Origin: Chloroflexota bacterium | GTDB taxonomy: Bacteria; Chloroflexota; UBA11872; UBA12225; JAJDUF01 | Reading direction: 5' to 3' | Assembly: GCA_022826725.1 (NCBI GenBank) | Contig: JAJDUF010000016.1 | Location: 620,001 to 684,000 of the forward strand | Length of the DNA: 64,000 nt | Part shown: piece by piece, positions 22,761 to 31,442 of the stretch | Layout of the letters: every line of letters starts with the position of its first letter | Position numbering within the stretch: the first letter of the stretch is position 1 | The notes under the pieces: model-generated | Seen by the model: the letters and a program-made list of their open reading frames with translations, nothing else | Told to the model about the DNA's origin: nothing | Databases searched by the model: none | Position numbers and translations under genes: made by a program

Positions 22761-23567
22761 ATGCGACTGGCGAACAAGGTGGCTGCAATTACCGGAGCAG
22801 CGCAGGGTATAGGGCGTGGCATGGCACGGATGTTTGCCCGTGAAGGCGCTGCCGTGGTGATTGGCGATATCCAGGACGACAAGGGCGCAGCGGTAGTAGC
22901 CGAGATCAGCGCCGCCGGGGGACGTGCCGCGTTCATCCACACCGACGTCGCCGTTGCCAGCGACTTGGAACGGATGGTGCAGACGGCGGTGGAGCAGTTC
23001 GGTGGCCTCGACATTCTGGTCAACGACGCGATCTGGAGCAAGGGAGGTACTGCGGTTACGTTAGAGGAGGCGGACTGGGATCGCGCAGTCGCCGTGGGGT
23101 TGAAGGCGTGCTACCTCGGCGCCAAGTATGCCGTCCCGGCGATGGCGCGGCGTGGCGGTGGCAGTATCATCAACATCTCCTCGGTCCATGGCCTGCTCGC
23201 GGCGCGCGATTCGCTGGTCTACGAGAGTCTGAAGGGCGGGTTGATCCTGATGACGAAGGAGATGGCCAGCGACTTCGGTCCGCAGGGCATCCGGGTCAAT
23301 GCGATCTGTCCGGGGATGATCGTTCACGAGGGGCATCGGCATCACGATCCGACCAGCGCAAGCGCCCGCTTTGCAGCCGAACTCTACCCTGTGCGCCGCT
23401 ATGGCAATCCCGACGACATTGCCTACGGGGCGGTTTACTTGGCAGCGGACGAATCGAGCTTTGTGAGTGGACACGCGCTGGTCATTGACGGTGGCCTAAC
23501 GGCGCAGCTGCAGGACGACCTCGCCGGACGGATCGCGCAGTACGTGCGCGAGCACCCCGAGGAATGA
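22761..23567 (+). CDS. Short-chain dehydrogenase/reductase
   Basis: This 268-residue classical SDR is probably NAD(P)-dependent oxidation or reduction of an alcohol or ketone. The Rossmann start VAAITGAAQGIGRGMA holds the TGxxxGxG cofactor loop and VIGDIQDD ends strand beta-2 with an acidic residue, which favours NAD. The catalytic Ser is in IINISSVHG, and Tyr/Lys are in VYESLKGG. IRVNAICPGMI and the FVSGHALVIDGG C-terminus are typical. One oddity is that the structural motif NNAG is NDAI here, so the second Asn and the Gly are replaced. AGGAGG lies upstream of ATG. Repeat R3 and a fragment of an Ldh_2 gene follow it. Confidence 0.92.
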   Translation: MRLANKVAAITGAAQGIGRGMARMFAREGAAVVIGDIQDDKGAAVVAEISAAGGRAAFIHTDVAVASDLERMVQTAVEQFGGLDILVNDAIWSKGGTAVTLEEADWDRAVAVGLKACYLGAKYAVPAMARRGGGSIINISSVHGLLAARDSLVYESLKGGLILMTKEMASDFGPQGIRVNAICPGMIVHEGHRHHDPTSASARFAAELYPVRRYGNPDDIAYGAVYLAADESSFVSGHALVIDGGLTAQLQDDLAGRIAQYVREHPEE

Positions 23568-23572
23568 TAATT

Positions 23573-23614
23573 CCCACTCCCACCCTAACTCTTCCCGTTG
23601 CGACAGGGGAGGGA
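23573..23614. repeat. GC-rich palindromic repeat R3
   Basis: CCCACCCTAACTCTTCCC and GTTGCGACAGGGGAGGG form the reverse complement of the R3 copies at 50045-50086 and 53007-53050. It sits six bases after the SDR stop. Confidence 0.65.
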
Positions 23615-23647
23615 ATATGCCGTCCCCCGGGCCGCAGCAGGGAGCTG

Positions 23648-23751
23648 GTCTCAGGCTGGGTGGAGCAGCAGCGGCAGGTCCAGGGGTTGGGCCAGTGCTC
23701 GGAGTGGCTCCCAGACAGATCGAACGAGGGGATGCGTGCCACGTGCGCGGG
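23648..23751 (-). pseudogene. Fragment of the 3' end of an Ldh_2-type gene
   Basis: These 104 bases align without gaps to 25097-25200, the last part of the complete gene at 25100-26140, at roughly 85% identity. On the minus strand the fragment still reads HPLVRSVWEPLRALAQ and LDLPLLLHPA followed by a TGA at the same place. It has no start and no catalytic part. The match ends close to the stop of the sugar-dehydrogenase gene, which therefore lies between two direct copies. Confidence 0.85.
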
Positions 23752-23755
23752 TCCT

Positions 23756-25066
23756 TTATGGAGCCTGAGTCCCGGCTGCTGACAAGAGAAAAATCCGACC
23801 ATTCCAATCGAGCACGTACAACTCTCCGTCCGGACCCTGGCCGAAAGAGGTGATCACCTTTCGCCCCGGGTCCCGGGATAGTTCTGTCTGCTGCCAGTCG
23901 CCATCACCAGTTGGCGTAAGGACACGGATACTGCCGAAGCAATGATCGCCGAATACGTAGCTCCCAACCAGACCAGGCAGCCGACTCCCATGATAGACGT
24001 ACCCCCCGATGATCGCACACCCCTCCGTGTGTGGATACTCCGCAATCGGAAACACGAGCTGCGACTTATCTATGCCGGCTATCCGCTTACCGCCTTCATC
24101 TGGGGCGAGAAGGTACGTTCCTTCGTAGAAATTCCAGCCGTAGTTCTCCCCGCCACGGCTCGATGCGACCTGAAGGTTGATCTCCTCTCGCTTATACAAC
24201 CCCACATCAGCGATAAAGAGGTCGTCGGTTAGCGGATCAAAGGCGAACCGCCATGGATTGCGTAGACCGTAGACCCAGATTTCTTCGCGCCCCCCTTCCT
24301 GACCAACAAACGGATTGCTCGGTGGGATTCCGTAGGGGAAGTCATTAAGTACGTCGAGGCGCAGAATCGTGCCGAGCAAGGACATCGTGTTCTGGCTATT
24401 GCCGGATTCGTCTCCATATACCGGCCCACCATCCCCAAGACCGATGTAGAGATAGCCGTCGGGGCCAAACACGAGCAGGCCGCCATTGTGATCGGGCGTA
24501 GGCTGGTCCACTTTGAGGATTATTGCCTCGCTCGCAGGATCAGCGATGTTGGGATTATTGGTCACTCGATAGCGGGCAACCACTGTATCACCCGCCGTAT
24601 CCGTGTAATACACATAGAAGTAGTCATCGCTCGTGAATGACGGGCTGAATGCCATGCTGAGCAAGCCTTGCTCTCTTCCTTCGGCACCGACTTTGTGGCG
24701 GAGGTCGAGAAACAGCCGGGGGCGGCGTACACCATCCTGCAGAATCGCAATTGTCCCCGCTTTCTCGACAACGAACAACCGACCGCTCTTATCTCCTGGG
24801 GCAGAGGTGAGATACACGGGAATATCGAACCCCTCCGCCACGGTCACAAGCGTGTAGTCAGCCGGACGCGGCAGCCTTGAGTCGGCTACCGGGGAAGCAT
24901 CCGTTGTGGGGCTAGTGGCAGAAGTCGCGGTTGAGGACCCACTATCGGCAACTGGTGTGGCAGTTTCATCTGAACCGGTCGTTGTGGTGTCAGGACCGGC
25001 CGACTCACAGGCAACACAGAATGCAAGGAGCCACCAGAGGAACAACCACCCCGCAATCCTCAGCAT
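23756..25066 (-). CDS. Lipoprotein PQQ-dependent sugar dehydrogenase (GSDH family)
   Basis: The signal peptide LFLWWLLAFCVAC ends in a lipobox-like cysteine. A Thr/Ser-rich linker follows (about 25-65), so the catalytic domain hangs outside the membrane. The six-bladed propeller shows family landmarks. These are GRLFVVEKAGTIAILQDG, REQGLLSMAFSPSF with YFYVYYTD, the DHNGGLLVFGPDGYLYIGLG catalytic-His segment, and GLRNPWRFAFD. GGYVYHGSRLPGLVGSYVFG closes it. Members oxidise aldoses such as glucose using PQQ and pass electrons to quinone. Codon use is less GC-rich than the neighbours. The gene lies between a truncated and a complete copy of an Ldh_2 3' end, which marks it as probably inserted. 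Confidence 0.88.
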   Translation of the reverse strand: MLRIAGWLFLWWLLAFCVACESAGPDTTTTGSDETATPVADSGSSTATSATSPTTDASPVADSRLPRPADYTLVTVAEGFDIPVYLTSAPGDKSGRLFVVEKAGTIAILQDGVRRPRLFLDLRHKVGAEGREQGLLSMAFSPSFTSDDYFYVYYTDTAGDTVVARYRVTNNPNIADPASEAIILKVDQPTPDHNGGLLVFGPDGYLYIGLGDGGPVYGDESGNSQNTMSLLGTILRLDVLNDFPYGIPPSNPFVGQEGGREEIWVYGLRNPWRFAFDPLTDDLFIADVGLYKREEINLQVASSRGGENYGWNFYEGTYLLAPDEGGKRIAGIDKSQLVFPIAEYPHTEGCAIIGGYVYHGSRLPGLVGSYVFGDHCFGSIRVLTPTGDGDWQQTELSRDPGRKVITSFGQGPDGELYVLDWNGRIFLLSAAGTQAP

Positions 25067-25099
25067 TCCGTCCTCTCATACCAGCCGCCGCGTCCTGTC

Positions 25100-26140
25100 T
25101 CAGACCTGGTGCAGGGGCAGCGGCAGGTTCAGGGTTTGGGCCAGTGCTCGGAGCGGCGCCCAGACAGATCGAACGAGCCGATGGGTGCCCTGCGTGCGGG
25201 CAGCTTGCTCCAGGCGAGCGGCCCGCTCCCCAGGATAGAGAATTTCTGCGACGCCTGCCTGCCTGGGAGTGGCCTTGATCCGGCGGATATGGTCTTCTAT
25301 GCGCTGGGTAAATTCGGCGGGAGGCATGAGCAGGCCAGGATCGAACACAAGCAGGAAATGTCCCACTTGCCCGTCTGCGCCGCTCGCCGGGCCATACCCG
25401 GCGCCGGTAAGCACGGCGCCCAGGATTTCCGAAACCATCGCCAGCCCGTATCCCTTGTGCTCACCGAGGGGCAGGAGCGAGCCAAGCAATGCGGCCTCGG
25501 CCTCCGTCGTGGGATTACCGTCCTGGTCGAGCGCCCAGCCTTCCGGCAGCAGCTGGCCCTCCTCGGCGTACATTCTGACCTTGGCGAACGAAGCGGACGG
25601 TGCAATGTCCAGCACGATGGGGGCGCGCTGGCCGGCGGGGATACCAAAGGCCCACGGATTGTTGCCCAGCACGCGCCCCAGCCCACCGGTCGGCGCCAGG
25701 ATCGGTTTTGCGACTGCGGTACAGATGGCGAGGTAGCCGGCTCGCGCTGCCCGCAGGACGTAATGCGCCGGAATGAAGAGGTGGTTGGAATTCCGAACCC
25801 CGGCCAGGGCTACACCGGTAGTAGCCACCTTTTGTAGACAACGCTCCAAGCCAAGCGTCATCGCCACCGGGCCGTAGCCACCATCAGCGTCAACGAGCAC
25901 GCTCACCGGGGTCTCGCGGATGACGCGGATCGCCGCCTCAGCGTTGACCGAGCCGCCGTGGATAGTGGTCTGGTACGCGAGCACCAGGCGGACGCCATGA
26001 CTGTCGTGGCCGCGCAGGTCCGCCTCCACCGCAACGGCGGAAAGCACCTGGGCCTGCTCAGGCGCAATACCCTGGGCAATGAAAACTTGGGTACAAAACT
26101 CTTCCAGATCGGGGATGGCAATACTGCGGGCGTCGTCCAT
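25100..26140 (-). CDS. Ldh_2 family NAD(P)-dependent malate/lactate-type dehydrogenase
   Basis: This is a 346-residue protein of the type-2 malate/L-lactate dehydrogenase family, which includes ureidoglycolate and sulfolactate dehydrogenases and oxidises 2-hydroxyacids. Diagnostic segments are DLRGHDSHGVRL (catalytic His), ALAGVRNSNHLF, GRVLGNNPWAFGIPAG with APIVLDIAPS, and LPLGEHKGYGLAMVSEILGA. Together they span the whole family domain, so the enzyme looks complete. The last 100 bases have a second copy at 23648-23751. The ThiO-like oxidase gene lies upstream on the same strand, 26 bases away, so the two are probably one operon. The true substrate cannot be inferred. Confidence 0.92.
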   Translation of the reverse strand: MDDARSIAIPDLEEFCTQVFIAQGIAPEQAQVLSAVAVEADLRGHDSHGVRLVLAYQTTIHGGSVNAEAAIRVIRETPVSVLVDADGGYGPVAMTLGLERCLQKVATTGVALAGVRNSNHLFIPAHYVLRAARAGYLAICTAVAKPILAPTGGLGRVLGNNPWAFGIPAGQRAPIVLDIAPSASFAKVRMYAEEGQLLPEGWALDQDGNPTTEAEAALLGSLLPLGEHKGYGLAMVSEILGAVLTGAGYGPASGADGQVGHFLLVFDPGLLMPPAEFTQRIEDHIRRIKATPRQAGVAEILYPGERAARLEQAARTQGTHRLVRSVWAPLRALAQTLNLPLPLHQV

Positions 26141-26156
26141 AGGAGCGTTCCTGGAT

Positions 26157-26180
26157 TCTTCAGCCGTTAGCCTTCAGTCC
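26157..26180. repeat. Dispersed repeat R5 supplying a stop codon
   Basis: TTCAGCCGTTAGCCTTCAG matches the R5 units at 1531-1575 and 11972-12006. The TTA inside it is the stop codon of the upstream oxidase gene on the minus strand. Confidence 0.5.
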
Positions 26181-27291
26181 CGGTCGCGAAACGGCCGGGA
26201 GCAAAGGGGGCCAGCGGCAGCGGCGACTCCCGGCCCAGGACCACGGCGGCGATAGCTTGGGCGGTGATCGGGGCGGAGATAATACCCATCTTGAAGTGCC
26301 CCGTGGCATGATATAGGCCGCGCAGCCGGTGGTCCGGCCCGATGATCGGCAGCTCATCGGCCGTGCAGCGTGGGCGCAGGCCGGCCCACGCCGACTCCAG
26401 CCGGCAGTCGCGCAGCGCCGGCAGGACCGCGAACGCGCCGCGCAGCAGCCCCTCAATCGCGCCGGCCGTCACCGTCGCATCGTATCCGACATCTTCGACC
26501 GTGGCTCCACACAGCAATCGGCCGTCGGCTCGCGGCACGAGGACGCCATGGCGAGAGCCGATGATGTGTTGAATCGGCGGCGGGCGGGTCTCGAACGCCA
26601 GCATTTGCCCTTTGGCCGGACTGACAGGCAGCCAGGCCCGCGCATCGAGCAGGCCGGCCCAACTCCCGGCCGCGTTGACCACCACGTCCGCTGCGAGCCG
26701 CTCGCCGGCAAGCTCCACGCCCAACACGCGGTCGTGACGGACGTGCAGTCCCATGGCCGGACGGCCCGTGAGGATGGTCACGCCACGGCGCGCCGCGGCC
26801 ATCGCCACGTTCGCTGTCAGCCGGGCATTGTCAACCAGCGCATGGTCGGGGAAGAAGAGTGCCCCGGTCGCAGCGGTGAGGGCCGGTTCCGCAGCACGCA
26901 CGGCGGCCGCGTCCCACACCTCGGCCCGGATGCCGGCGGCGCGTTGGGCTTGCCGGTCCTGCTCCAGGCTGGACGCTTCGGCTGCATCGAGGGCCAGCAG
27001 GAGGCGGCCGGTCACGCAGTACTCCACGGGCAGGCCGGTGTCCGCGAGCAACCGGTCCATGAAGTCGCCGTAGAGGCGCAAGCTCCGCTGGTAGAGGTCA
27101 ATGATCTCCGGTGGGCGCTCCGGGTCCGCTTCGGGGATCAGGATGCCGGCGGCAGCCGAGGAGGCCCCGGCGCCCGGACGGTCGCGCTCGATGAGCGTGA
27201 CCCGCAACCCGTGCCCGGCCAGCTCCCAGGCAATGGAGCCGCCAATGATCCCCCCACCAACGACAATGACATCCGGCGTTTTCGCATTCAT
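26167..27291 (-). CDS. FAD-dependent amino acid oxidase, glycine oxidase (ThiO)-like
   Basis: This is a 374-residue DAO-family flavoprotein. The N-terminus VIVVGGGIIGGSIAWELAG is the dinucleotide-binding GxGxxG fold, with LIERDRPGAGASSAAAGIL following. The latter is characteristic of glycine oxidases in thiamine biosynthesis, which make iminoglycine. Further features are DVVVNAAGSWAGLLDA, PVSPAKGQMLAF, LLCGATVEDVGYD and ESAWAGLRPRCTADELPIIG with HATGHFKMGIISAP. No thiamine gene or TPP riboswitch lies near, so it may instead be a general D-amino-acid or sarcosine-type oxidase. It is followed by the Ldh_2 gene. The annotation to ThiO is from sequence pattern only. Confidence 0.85.
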   Translation of the reverse strand: MNAKTPDVIVVGGGIIGGSIAWELAGHGLRVTLIERDRPGAGASSAAAGILIPEADPERPPEIIDLYQRSLRLYGDFMDRLLADTGLPVEYCVTGRLLLALDAAEASSLEQDRQAQRAAGIRAEVWDAAAVRAAEPALTAATGALFFPDHALVDNARLTANVAMAAARRGVTILTGRPAMGLHVRHDRVLGVELAGERLAADVVVNAAGSWAGLLDARAWLPVSPAKGQMLAFETRPPPIQHIIGSRHGVLVPRADGRLLCGATVEDVGYDATVTAGAIEGLLRGAFAVLPALRDCRLESAWAGLRPRCTADELPIIGPDHRLRGLYHATGHFKMGIISAPITAQAIAAVVLGRESPLPLAPFAPGRFATGTEG

Positions 27292-27331
27292 AGCGGTTGC
27301 AAGTGTACGTTCTCGCGGTGGATCGGAAGCG

Positions 27332-28819
27332 TTATCTTCCGCCCTGCGGGAATTGGAAAGCGTAGAGCTTCATATCACGCATCACGAAGCGGAGCCTAAC
27401 CGACCGGCCGGCCAGCTCCCCAACATCTGGCCGGCCTTGCCAGGTGACGGCTTTGCGGATGGCGTTGCCCGTCACCGCGTCGGCATCGGCGAGGCCGTAC
27501 CCTGGCAACGGCCGGCCGGCTGCGTCCTGGATTTCTACCTTGAGCCAGCCCCCGGCACTGCCATCCAGGTTCAGCTCCAGGCAGTCGCCGCCAAACCGTA
27601 GCGGCGGGGTGGTGAATTCGCCACCACCATAGCCGGCGTCGGCCGAGACGAAGCCGTCTCGCCGCAGCGTGGCGCGGAAGAGGCCGGTATTGCGCCCGTC
27701 GCGCTCTTTCTCCGCGTGGCTCCCGCCGCGGCCACTGTAATAGAGCCACAACTCATCGCCGACCGGCACCGGCCACGGATTGGCGACGATGATCCCAGCG
27801 GTCGCGCTGCCGTCCGGTCCTTGACGCAGGAACGGGCGGCGGTCACCGGCTCGCTGCCAGCGGATGCCGTCGCGGCTGGTGAGCAACTGGACATCGAACG
27901 TGGCCGGGGACTCGTTCTCGCCCCAGTGGTAGAACGCCGCCGGCAGCATGAAATAGACATCCTGGGCGTCGGGGTATTTCAGCGCGCAACTGGTGTAGAA
28001 GTCAATCACCGGGCGCGGGTCGTCGCTGCGGTCGGGCACCGGAATGGCCAGGTCGGCGGCGTCGGCCTCAAAGACGATCTCCAGTGGGGACCACGTGCGT
28101 AAGTCCGGGGAGGTAATGCGCCCTACGGCTCGATAGCGCCCCTGACCGGCGGCGTTCAACTCGACGCCCATCGTGGCCGCCTCACCGTAGGCCTGGGTCT
28201 CGCGTACACGGGTATAGCCCACGTACAGCTCCAAGCGATCATCCCAGAACAGCATATTCTGGGTATCGCACATCGTATCGGGCGGGTTCGGCTGACCGGG
28301 ATAAGTTTGCCAGTGGATGCCGTCGGCAGAGTGCATCGCCCACAAGCCCGGCTCCACACCGGCGGCGACTTGATGGTCGGTGGGCTGGAACTTGGTCCAG
28401 AGCTTGTAGCGCTCCGCCGGGGCGGCTCGCTCGTCGCGGAACACCGTGGCTCCCTGCTGGCTCTGGCGCTCCAAGGGCGGGGCGACGACGTTGTTGGCGG
28501 TCGAGCCGCGGAAAGGGATCAGGCCAAGCTCAGGCTTCTCCCAGGACAGGCCATCGGTGGACTCGGCATAGCAGAGCCGTCGCGCCCCTTCGTGGGGCAA
28601 GCCACCTTCGAGCAGCGCGTCGTACCACATGCGAAAGCGCCCGTCGGCCTCGCGCAGGACGGTGTTGTAGCTGCCGATGCCGAGCGCCTCCCACGGCCGG
28701 TCGGCGCGCAGCACCGGCTCCAAATGCTGGACGGGCGGGTTCATGCATAAGTACACGCCGTTGACAGAGGCGAAGAATCGCTCGTCAATGAACAACTGCT
28801 TGTGGGTGCCGATATTCAT
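27332..28819 (-). CDS. Beta-propeller glycosidase-like protein (GH32/43/68-like clan), function unknown
   Basis: This 495-residue protein has no signal peptide. Repeated blade patterns suggest a five-bladed propeller. They are GSYNTVLREADGRFRMWYDA, RRLCYAESTDGLSWEKPELG, PAERYKLWTKFQP, DGIHWQTYPGQ and DELWLYYSGRGGSH with FDVQLLTSRDGIRWQRAGD. This resembles GH43-type or related glycoside hydrolase folds, including uncharacterised bacterial families annotated only as hypothetical. A last domain of 80 residues (GDCLELNLDGSAGGWLKVEI) is a beta-sandwich. Catalytic carboxylates cannot be named with certainty. ATG 28819 is followed upstream by an R1 repeat rather than by an obvious ribosome binding site. 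Confidence 0.6.
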   Translation of the reverse strand: MNIGTHKQLFIDERFFASVNGVYLCMNPPVQHLEPVLRADRPWEALGIGSYNTVLREADGRFRMWYDALLEGGLPHEGARRLCYAESTDGLSWEKPELGLIPFRGSTANNVVAPPLERQSQQGATVFRDERAAPAERYKLWTKFQPTDHQVAAGVEPGLWAMHSADGIHWQTYPGQPNPPDTMCDTQNMLFWDDRLELYVGYTRVRETQAYGEAATMGVELNAAGQGRYRAVGRITSPDLRTWSPLEIVFEADAADLAIPVPDRSDDPRPVIDFYTSCALKYPDAQDVYFMLPAAFYHWGENESPATFDVQLLTSRDGIRWQRAGDRRPFLRQGPDGSATAGIIVANPWPVPVGDELWLYYSGRGGSHAEKERDGRNTGLFRATLRRDGFVSADAGYGGGEFTTPPLRFGGDCLELNLDGSAGGWLKVEIQDAAGRPLPGYGLADADAVTGNAIRKAVTWQGRPDVGELAGRSVRLRFVMRDMKLYAFQFPQGGR

Positions 28820-28822
28820 AGT

Positions 28823-28865
28823 GCCTCACCCCCCGGCCCCCTCTCCACCATGTAGAGAGGGGGAG
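28823..28865. repeat. GC-rich palindromic repeat R1
   Basis: CCTCACC…CCCCTCTCCACC-ATGTA-GAGAGGGGGAG forms an inverted repeat; the central bases differ from the 9101 copy but the arms match. It lies between two co-directional genes. Confidence 0.75.
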
Positions 28866-28898
28866 TCTCGATGCCTTCCGGTACCGTGTAGGTACACG

Positions 28899-30395
28899 CT
28901 AGAACCAGCGCGTGATGACCACCTTGCGGTCGGTGAAGAAGTCAATGGCGTCGCGGCCCTGGCCGTGCAGGGTGCCGAAAAAGGACTCCTTGGCACCACT
29001 GAAGGGGAAATAGGCCATGGGCGCGGCGACGCCGACATTGATCCCCACGTTGCCGGTGGGGACGCGGTAGCGGAACTCGCGGGCGGCAGCGCCGTCTTGC
29101 GTGAAGATGGACGCCGCGTTGCCAAACCGTTGCTGCTCGATAATCTCAATCGCCGCGTCGAGCGTATCCACGTGCATGATGCTCAGGACCGGACCGAAAA
29201 TCTCGTCACAGGCGATGGTCATGTCGGGCGTGACGCTATCGAAGATGGTGGGGCCGACGTAGCAGCCGTCGTCGCCGCCGGCCACCGCGACCTGGCGGCC
29301 GTCCAGCACCAGCGTCGCCCCTTCGCGCTCGCCTTGCTCGATATAGTCCAGAATACGCTCCTGGGCGGCCCGGGAGATCACCGGGCCCAACTCCACGTCG
29401 TCATCCAAGCCGTTGCCGACCTTCAGCGCCGCCGCGGCCTGTGACACGGCATCGCGCACCCGCTCGTGGCCGGCCCCGACGGTCACGAGGACCGAGCCGG
29501 CGAGGCAGCGCTGACCGGCGGAGCCAAACGCCGAGTTGATGATATTGGAGACGGAGCTATCCAACACCGCGTCGGGCATGACAACGAGGACGTTCTTGGC
29601 GCCGCCCTGCGCCTGGACGCGCTTGCCGCGCTCGGCGCCCCGCGCATAGATGTACTTGGCTACCGGCGTGGAGCCGACAAACGAGAGACCTTTGACGTCG
29701 GGGTGGTCGAGCAATCCGTTCACGGTGTCTTTGGCGCCGTTGACCAGATTGATGACGCCCGGCGGGAATCCCGCATTGCCGAGCATCTCGAAGATGAGCT
29801 GCATGCTGGTGGGCACCTGCTCGGAAGGCTTGATAATGAAGGTGTTGCCGCAAGCGACGGCATACGGCCAGAACCAGAAGGGCACCATCAGCGGGAAGTT
29901 GAAGGGACAGATGGCCGCAAACACCCCCAGCGGCTGCCGCACGACATCCTCGTCTATGCCGCTGGCCGCGCCGTCCTCCAGCCCGTAGCCCATGAGCAGG
30001 GAGGGGATGCCGCTGGCGACCTCGACGTTTTCGATAGCGCGCCGCACCGAGCCGCGGGCATCTTCGAGCGACTTGCCGTGCTCCAGCGTGACCTGCCGCG
30101 CCAACGTCTCGAACTGCGCTTCCATCTGCTCGCGGACGGAGAAGAGGTAGCGGGCGCGGGCGAGGGGGGGCGTGGCGCGCCAGGCGGGGAAGGCCACCTG
30201 CGCCGCCGCGACGGCCTGATCCACGTCGGCGCGGTTCGACAGGGGTACGCGGCCGAGCAGATCGCCGGTGGCCGGGTTGGTCACGTCGAGGTACTCGGTT
30301 GTCCGGGGCGTAATCCACGCGCCACCGACATAGTTCCGTAGTGCGTTGGTATCCACCGGTGTCTCCGTCGCGCCGGCCGTGTGGGTCGTAGTCAT
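28899..30395 (-). CDS. mmsA: CoA-acylating methylmalonate-semialdehyde dehydrogenase
   Basis: This is a 498-residue aldehyde dehydrogenase superfamily protein. MmsA converts (methyl)malonate semialdehyde to propionyl- or acetyl-CoA in valine, thymine and inositol breakdown. The family signature is FGSAGQRCLAGSVLVTVG, with the catalytic Cys. The NAD-binding part has ICPFNFPLMVPFWFWPYA and LSFVGSTPVAKYIYARGAE. HGKSLEDARGSVRRAIENVE and PMAYFPFSGAKESFFGTLHG are typical of MmsA rather than of general aldehyde dehydrogenases, which lack the KESFFG ending. The upstream region contains TATAAGAT-type -10 sequence inside the 27-bp repeat at 30421-30447, which may be its promoter. Confidence 0.95.
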   Translation of the reverse strand: MTTTHTAGATETPVDTNALRNYVGGAWITPRTTEYLDVTNPATGDLLGRVPLSNRADVDQAVAAAQVAFPAWRATPPLARARYLFSVREQMEAQFETLARQVTLEHGKSLEDARGSVRRAIENVEVASGIPSLLMGYGLEDGAASGIDEDVVRQPLGVFAAICPFNFPLMVPFWFWPYAVACGNTFIIKPSEQVPTSMQLIFEMLGNAGFPPGVINLVNGAKDTVNGLLDHPDVKGLSFVGSTPVAKYIYARGAERGKRVQAQGGAKNVLVVMPDAVLDSSVSNIINSAFGSAGQRCLAGSVLVTVGAGHERVRDAVSQAAAALKVGNGLDDDVELGPVISRAAQERILDYIEQGEREGATLVLDGRQVAVAGGDDGCYVGPTIFDSVTPDMTIACDEIFGPVLSIMHVDTLDAAIEIIEQQRFGNAASIFTQDGAAAREFRYRVPTGNVGINVGVAAPMAYFPFSGAKESFFGTLHGQGRDAIDFFTDRKVVITRWF

Positions 30396-30420
30396 CGGTC
30401 TCGTCTCCTACCGCCTGCGG

Positions 30421-30447
30421 GCCAACGCATATCTTATACCAATTTGC
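30421..30447. repeat. 27-bp direct repeat, left copy (flanks the HNH gene; overlaps probable mmsA promoter)
   Basis: GCCAACGCATATCTTATACC then AATTTGC matches 31443-31469 in 25 of 27 positions and in the same orientation. On the minus strand it contains GGTATAAGATATG, a plausible -10 region for mmsA. The HNH gene lies between the two copies. Confidence 0.8.
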
Positions 30448-30457
30448 CGGGGTCAGT

Positions 30458-30500
30458 CCTCACCCCCCGGCCCCCTCTCCACCATGTAGAGAGGGGGGGT
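30458..30500. repeat. GC-rich palindromic repeat R1
   Basis: CCTCACC…CCTCTCCACC-ATGTA-GAGAGGGGGGG repeats the 28823 copy almost exactly. It lies between the left direct repeat and the HNH gene. Confidence 0.75.
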
Positions 30501-30536
30501 GTAGTCTACGCTCGCGCCGTAAGTGATTTTTCGAGG

Positions 30537-31325
30537 CTACCGTATGAAAATGTTGTTTCTGTGCCATGACAGAAAATCGGGGCGTGGGAGAAACCGAGAT
30601 GGTAGTTTGATTTTCTGCCCGTCATAGCCCAGCAACAGTTTGCGGGCAGCGTCACTTGTTGAATGCGAGACCCGGCTGCTCACCACAACAGTGTAGTCAC
30701 CCGTAATGGCGATCAGTCCTCGGTCAAAAGCACGATCATGTAGCGCGTTCAAGCATAATCCGTTCCGCGGGTTCAGCTTTTCGGTCTTATCGGATTCCAT
30801 CCACGGCTTGATATGGCTTGCAACGAGTAGTGCTTCGATGTCAATGCCCGTAACGCAACATTTATTCTCATAGGCAGATAATATCGCTCTTCGGAAAAAG
30901 CTCTGATTCTCCCGAATTCTGCGGACAGCCATTCTCTCCCTTCCTTCTTCTTGGTAAATCTCTGGCGCTCGACGAGCAATATAAACATTCATCTCTCCTT
31001 CCCTCTCAGCTATTAGCCGCTCGCTTTCTGCGATGAGCACTTGCCAGTTGCTATGAAACTCGTCCCATATTTCCTTGTCCAGACGAGATGCGTTGCGGAG
31101 GCCGCTTATTCCCCGCTTCTTCAATTCTGGATCAAAACTGCCGAAATTTCCGATTTTCATATTTACGGCATCGGGAGTGCGGCCAACCAATTTAGCAGTA
31201 TGTCGAACGTCCGGGTGGTTTTTGCTGGAAGCGTTGAATGGAATCCGGCAGTACAGATGGAATACGATAAGCAACTCTTCGCGAGTCCATCTCCGAAAGC
31301 TAGATTTGGTCGTCATGTTACACAT
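30537..31325 (-). CDS. HNH endonuclease with N-terminal DNA-binding region, lower GC
   Basis: This is a 262-residue nuclease. Residues 1-60 carry FRRWTREELLIVFHLYCRIP and VGRTPDAVNMKIGNFGS, a DNA-binding helical region typical of a group of HNH_2 restriction-like nucleases. The middle is a charged linker. The C-terminal HNH domain has CCVTGIDIEALLVASHIKPW and NPRNGLCLNALHDRAFDRGL, with the zinc and catalytic His/Asn/His visible. Such proteins occur in R-M or phage-defence settings. Base composition is clearly lower in GC than the flanks, and the gene is bracketed by a 27-bp direct repeat (30421, 31443), so lateral entry is likely. No methyltransferase adjoins. ATG 31325 or 31316 may start translation. 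Confidence 0.82.
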   Translation of the reverse strand: MCNMTTKSSFRRWTREELLIVFHLYCRIPFNASSKNHPDVRHTAKLVGRTPDAVNMKIGNFGSFDPELKKRGISGLRNASRLDKEIWDEFHSNWQVLIAESERLIAEREGEMNVYIARRAPEIYQEEGRERMAVRRIRENQSFFRRAILSAYENKCCVTGIDIEALLVASHIKPWMESDKTEKLNPRNGLCLNALHDRAFDRGLIAITGDYTVVVSSRVSHSTSDAARKLLLGYDGQKIKLPSRFLPRPDFLSWHRNNIFIR

Positions 31326-31442
31326 CGCGCTTTGCGGTTAGGAATCGGCCGTGCCGCAGCCACCAGGACCACAGTAGAAGTCAACGGCCAGGAACTTGGG
31401 TGCTCTCTCAGCGTCACCCGGCATCCTCGTTCCTCCCGGTGA

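Noticed and set aside
26167..27291. TPP riboswitch or thiamine operon around the ThiO-like gene
   Set aside because: No THI-box-like sequence or other thi gene was found nearby. The neighbours are an Ldh_2 gene and a glycosidase-like gene.
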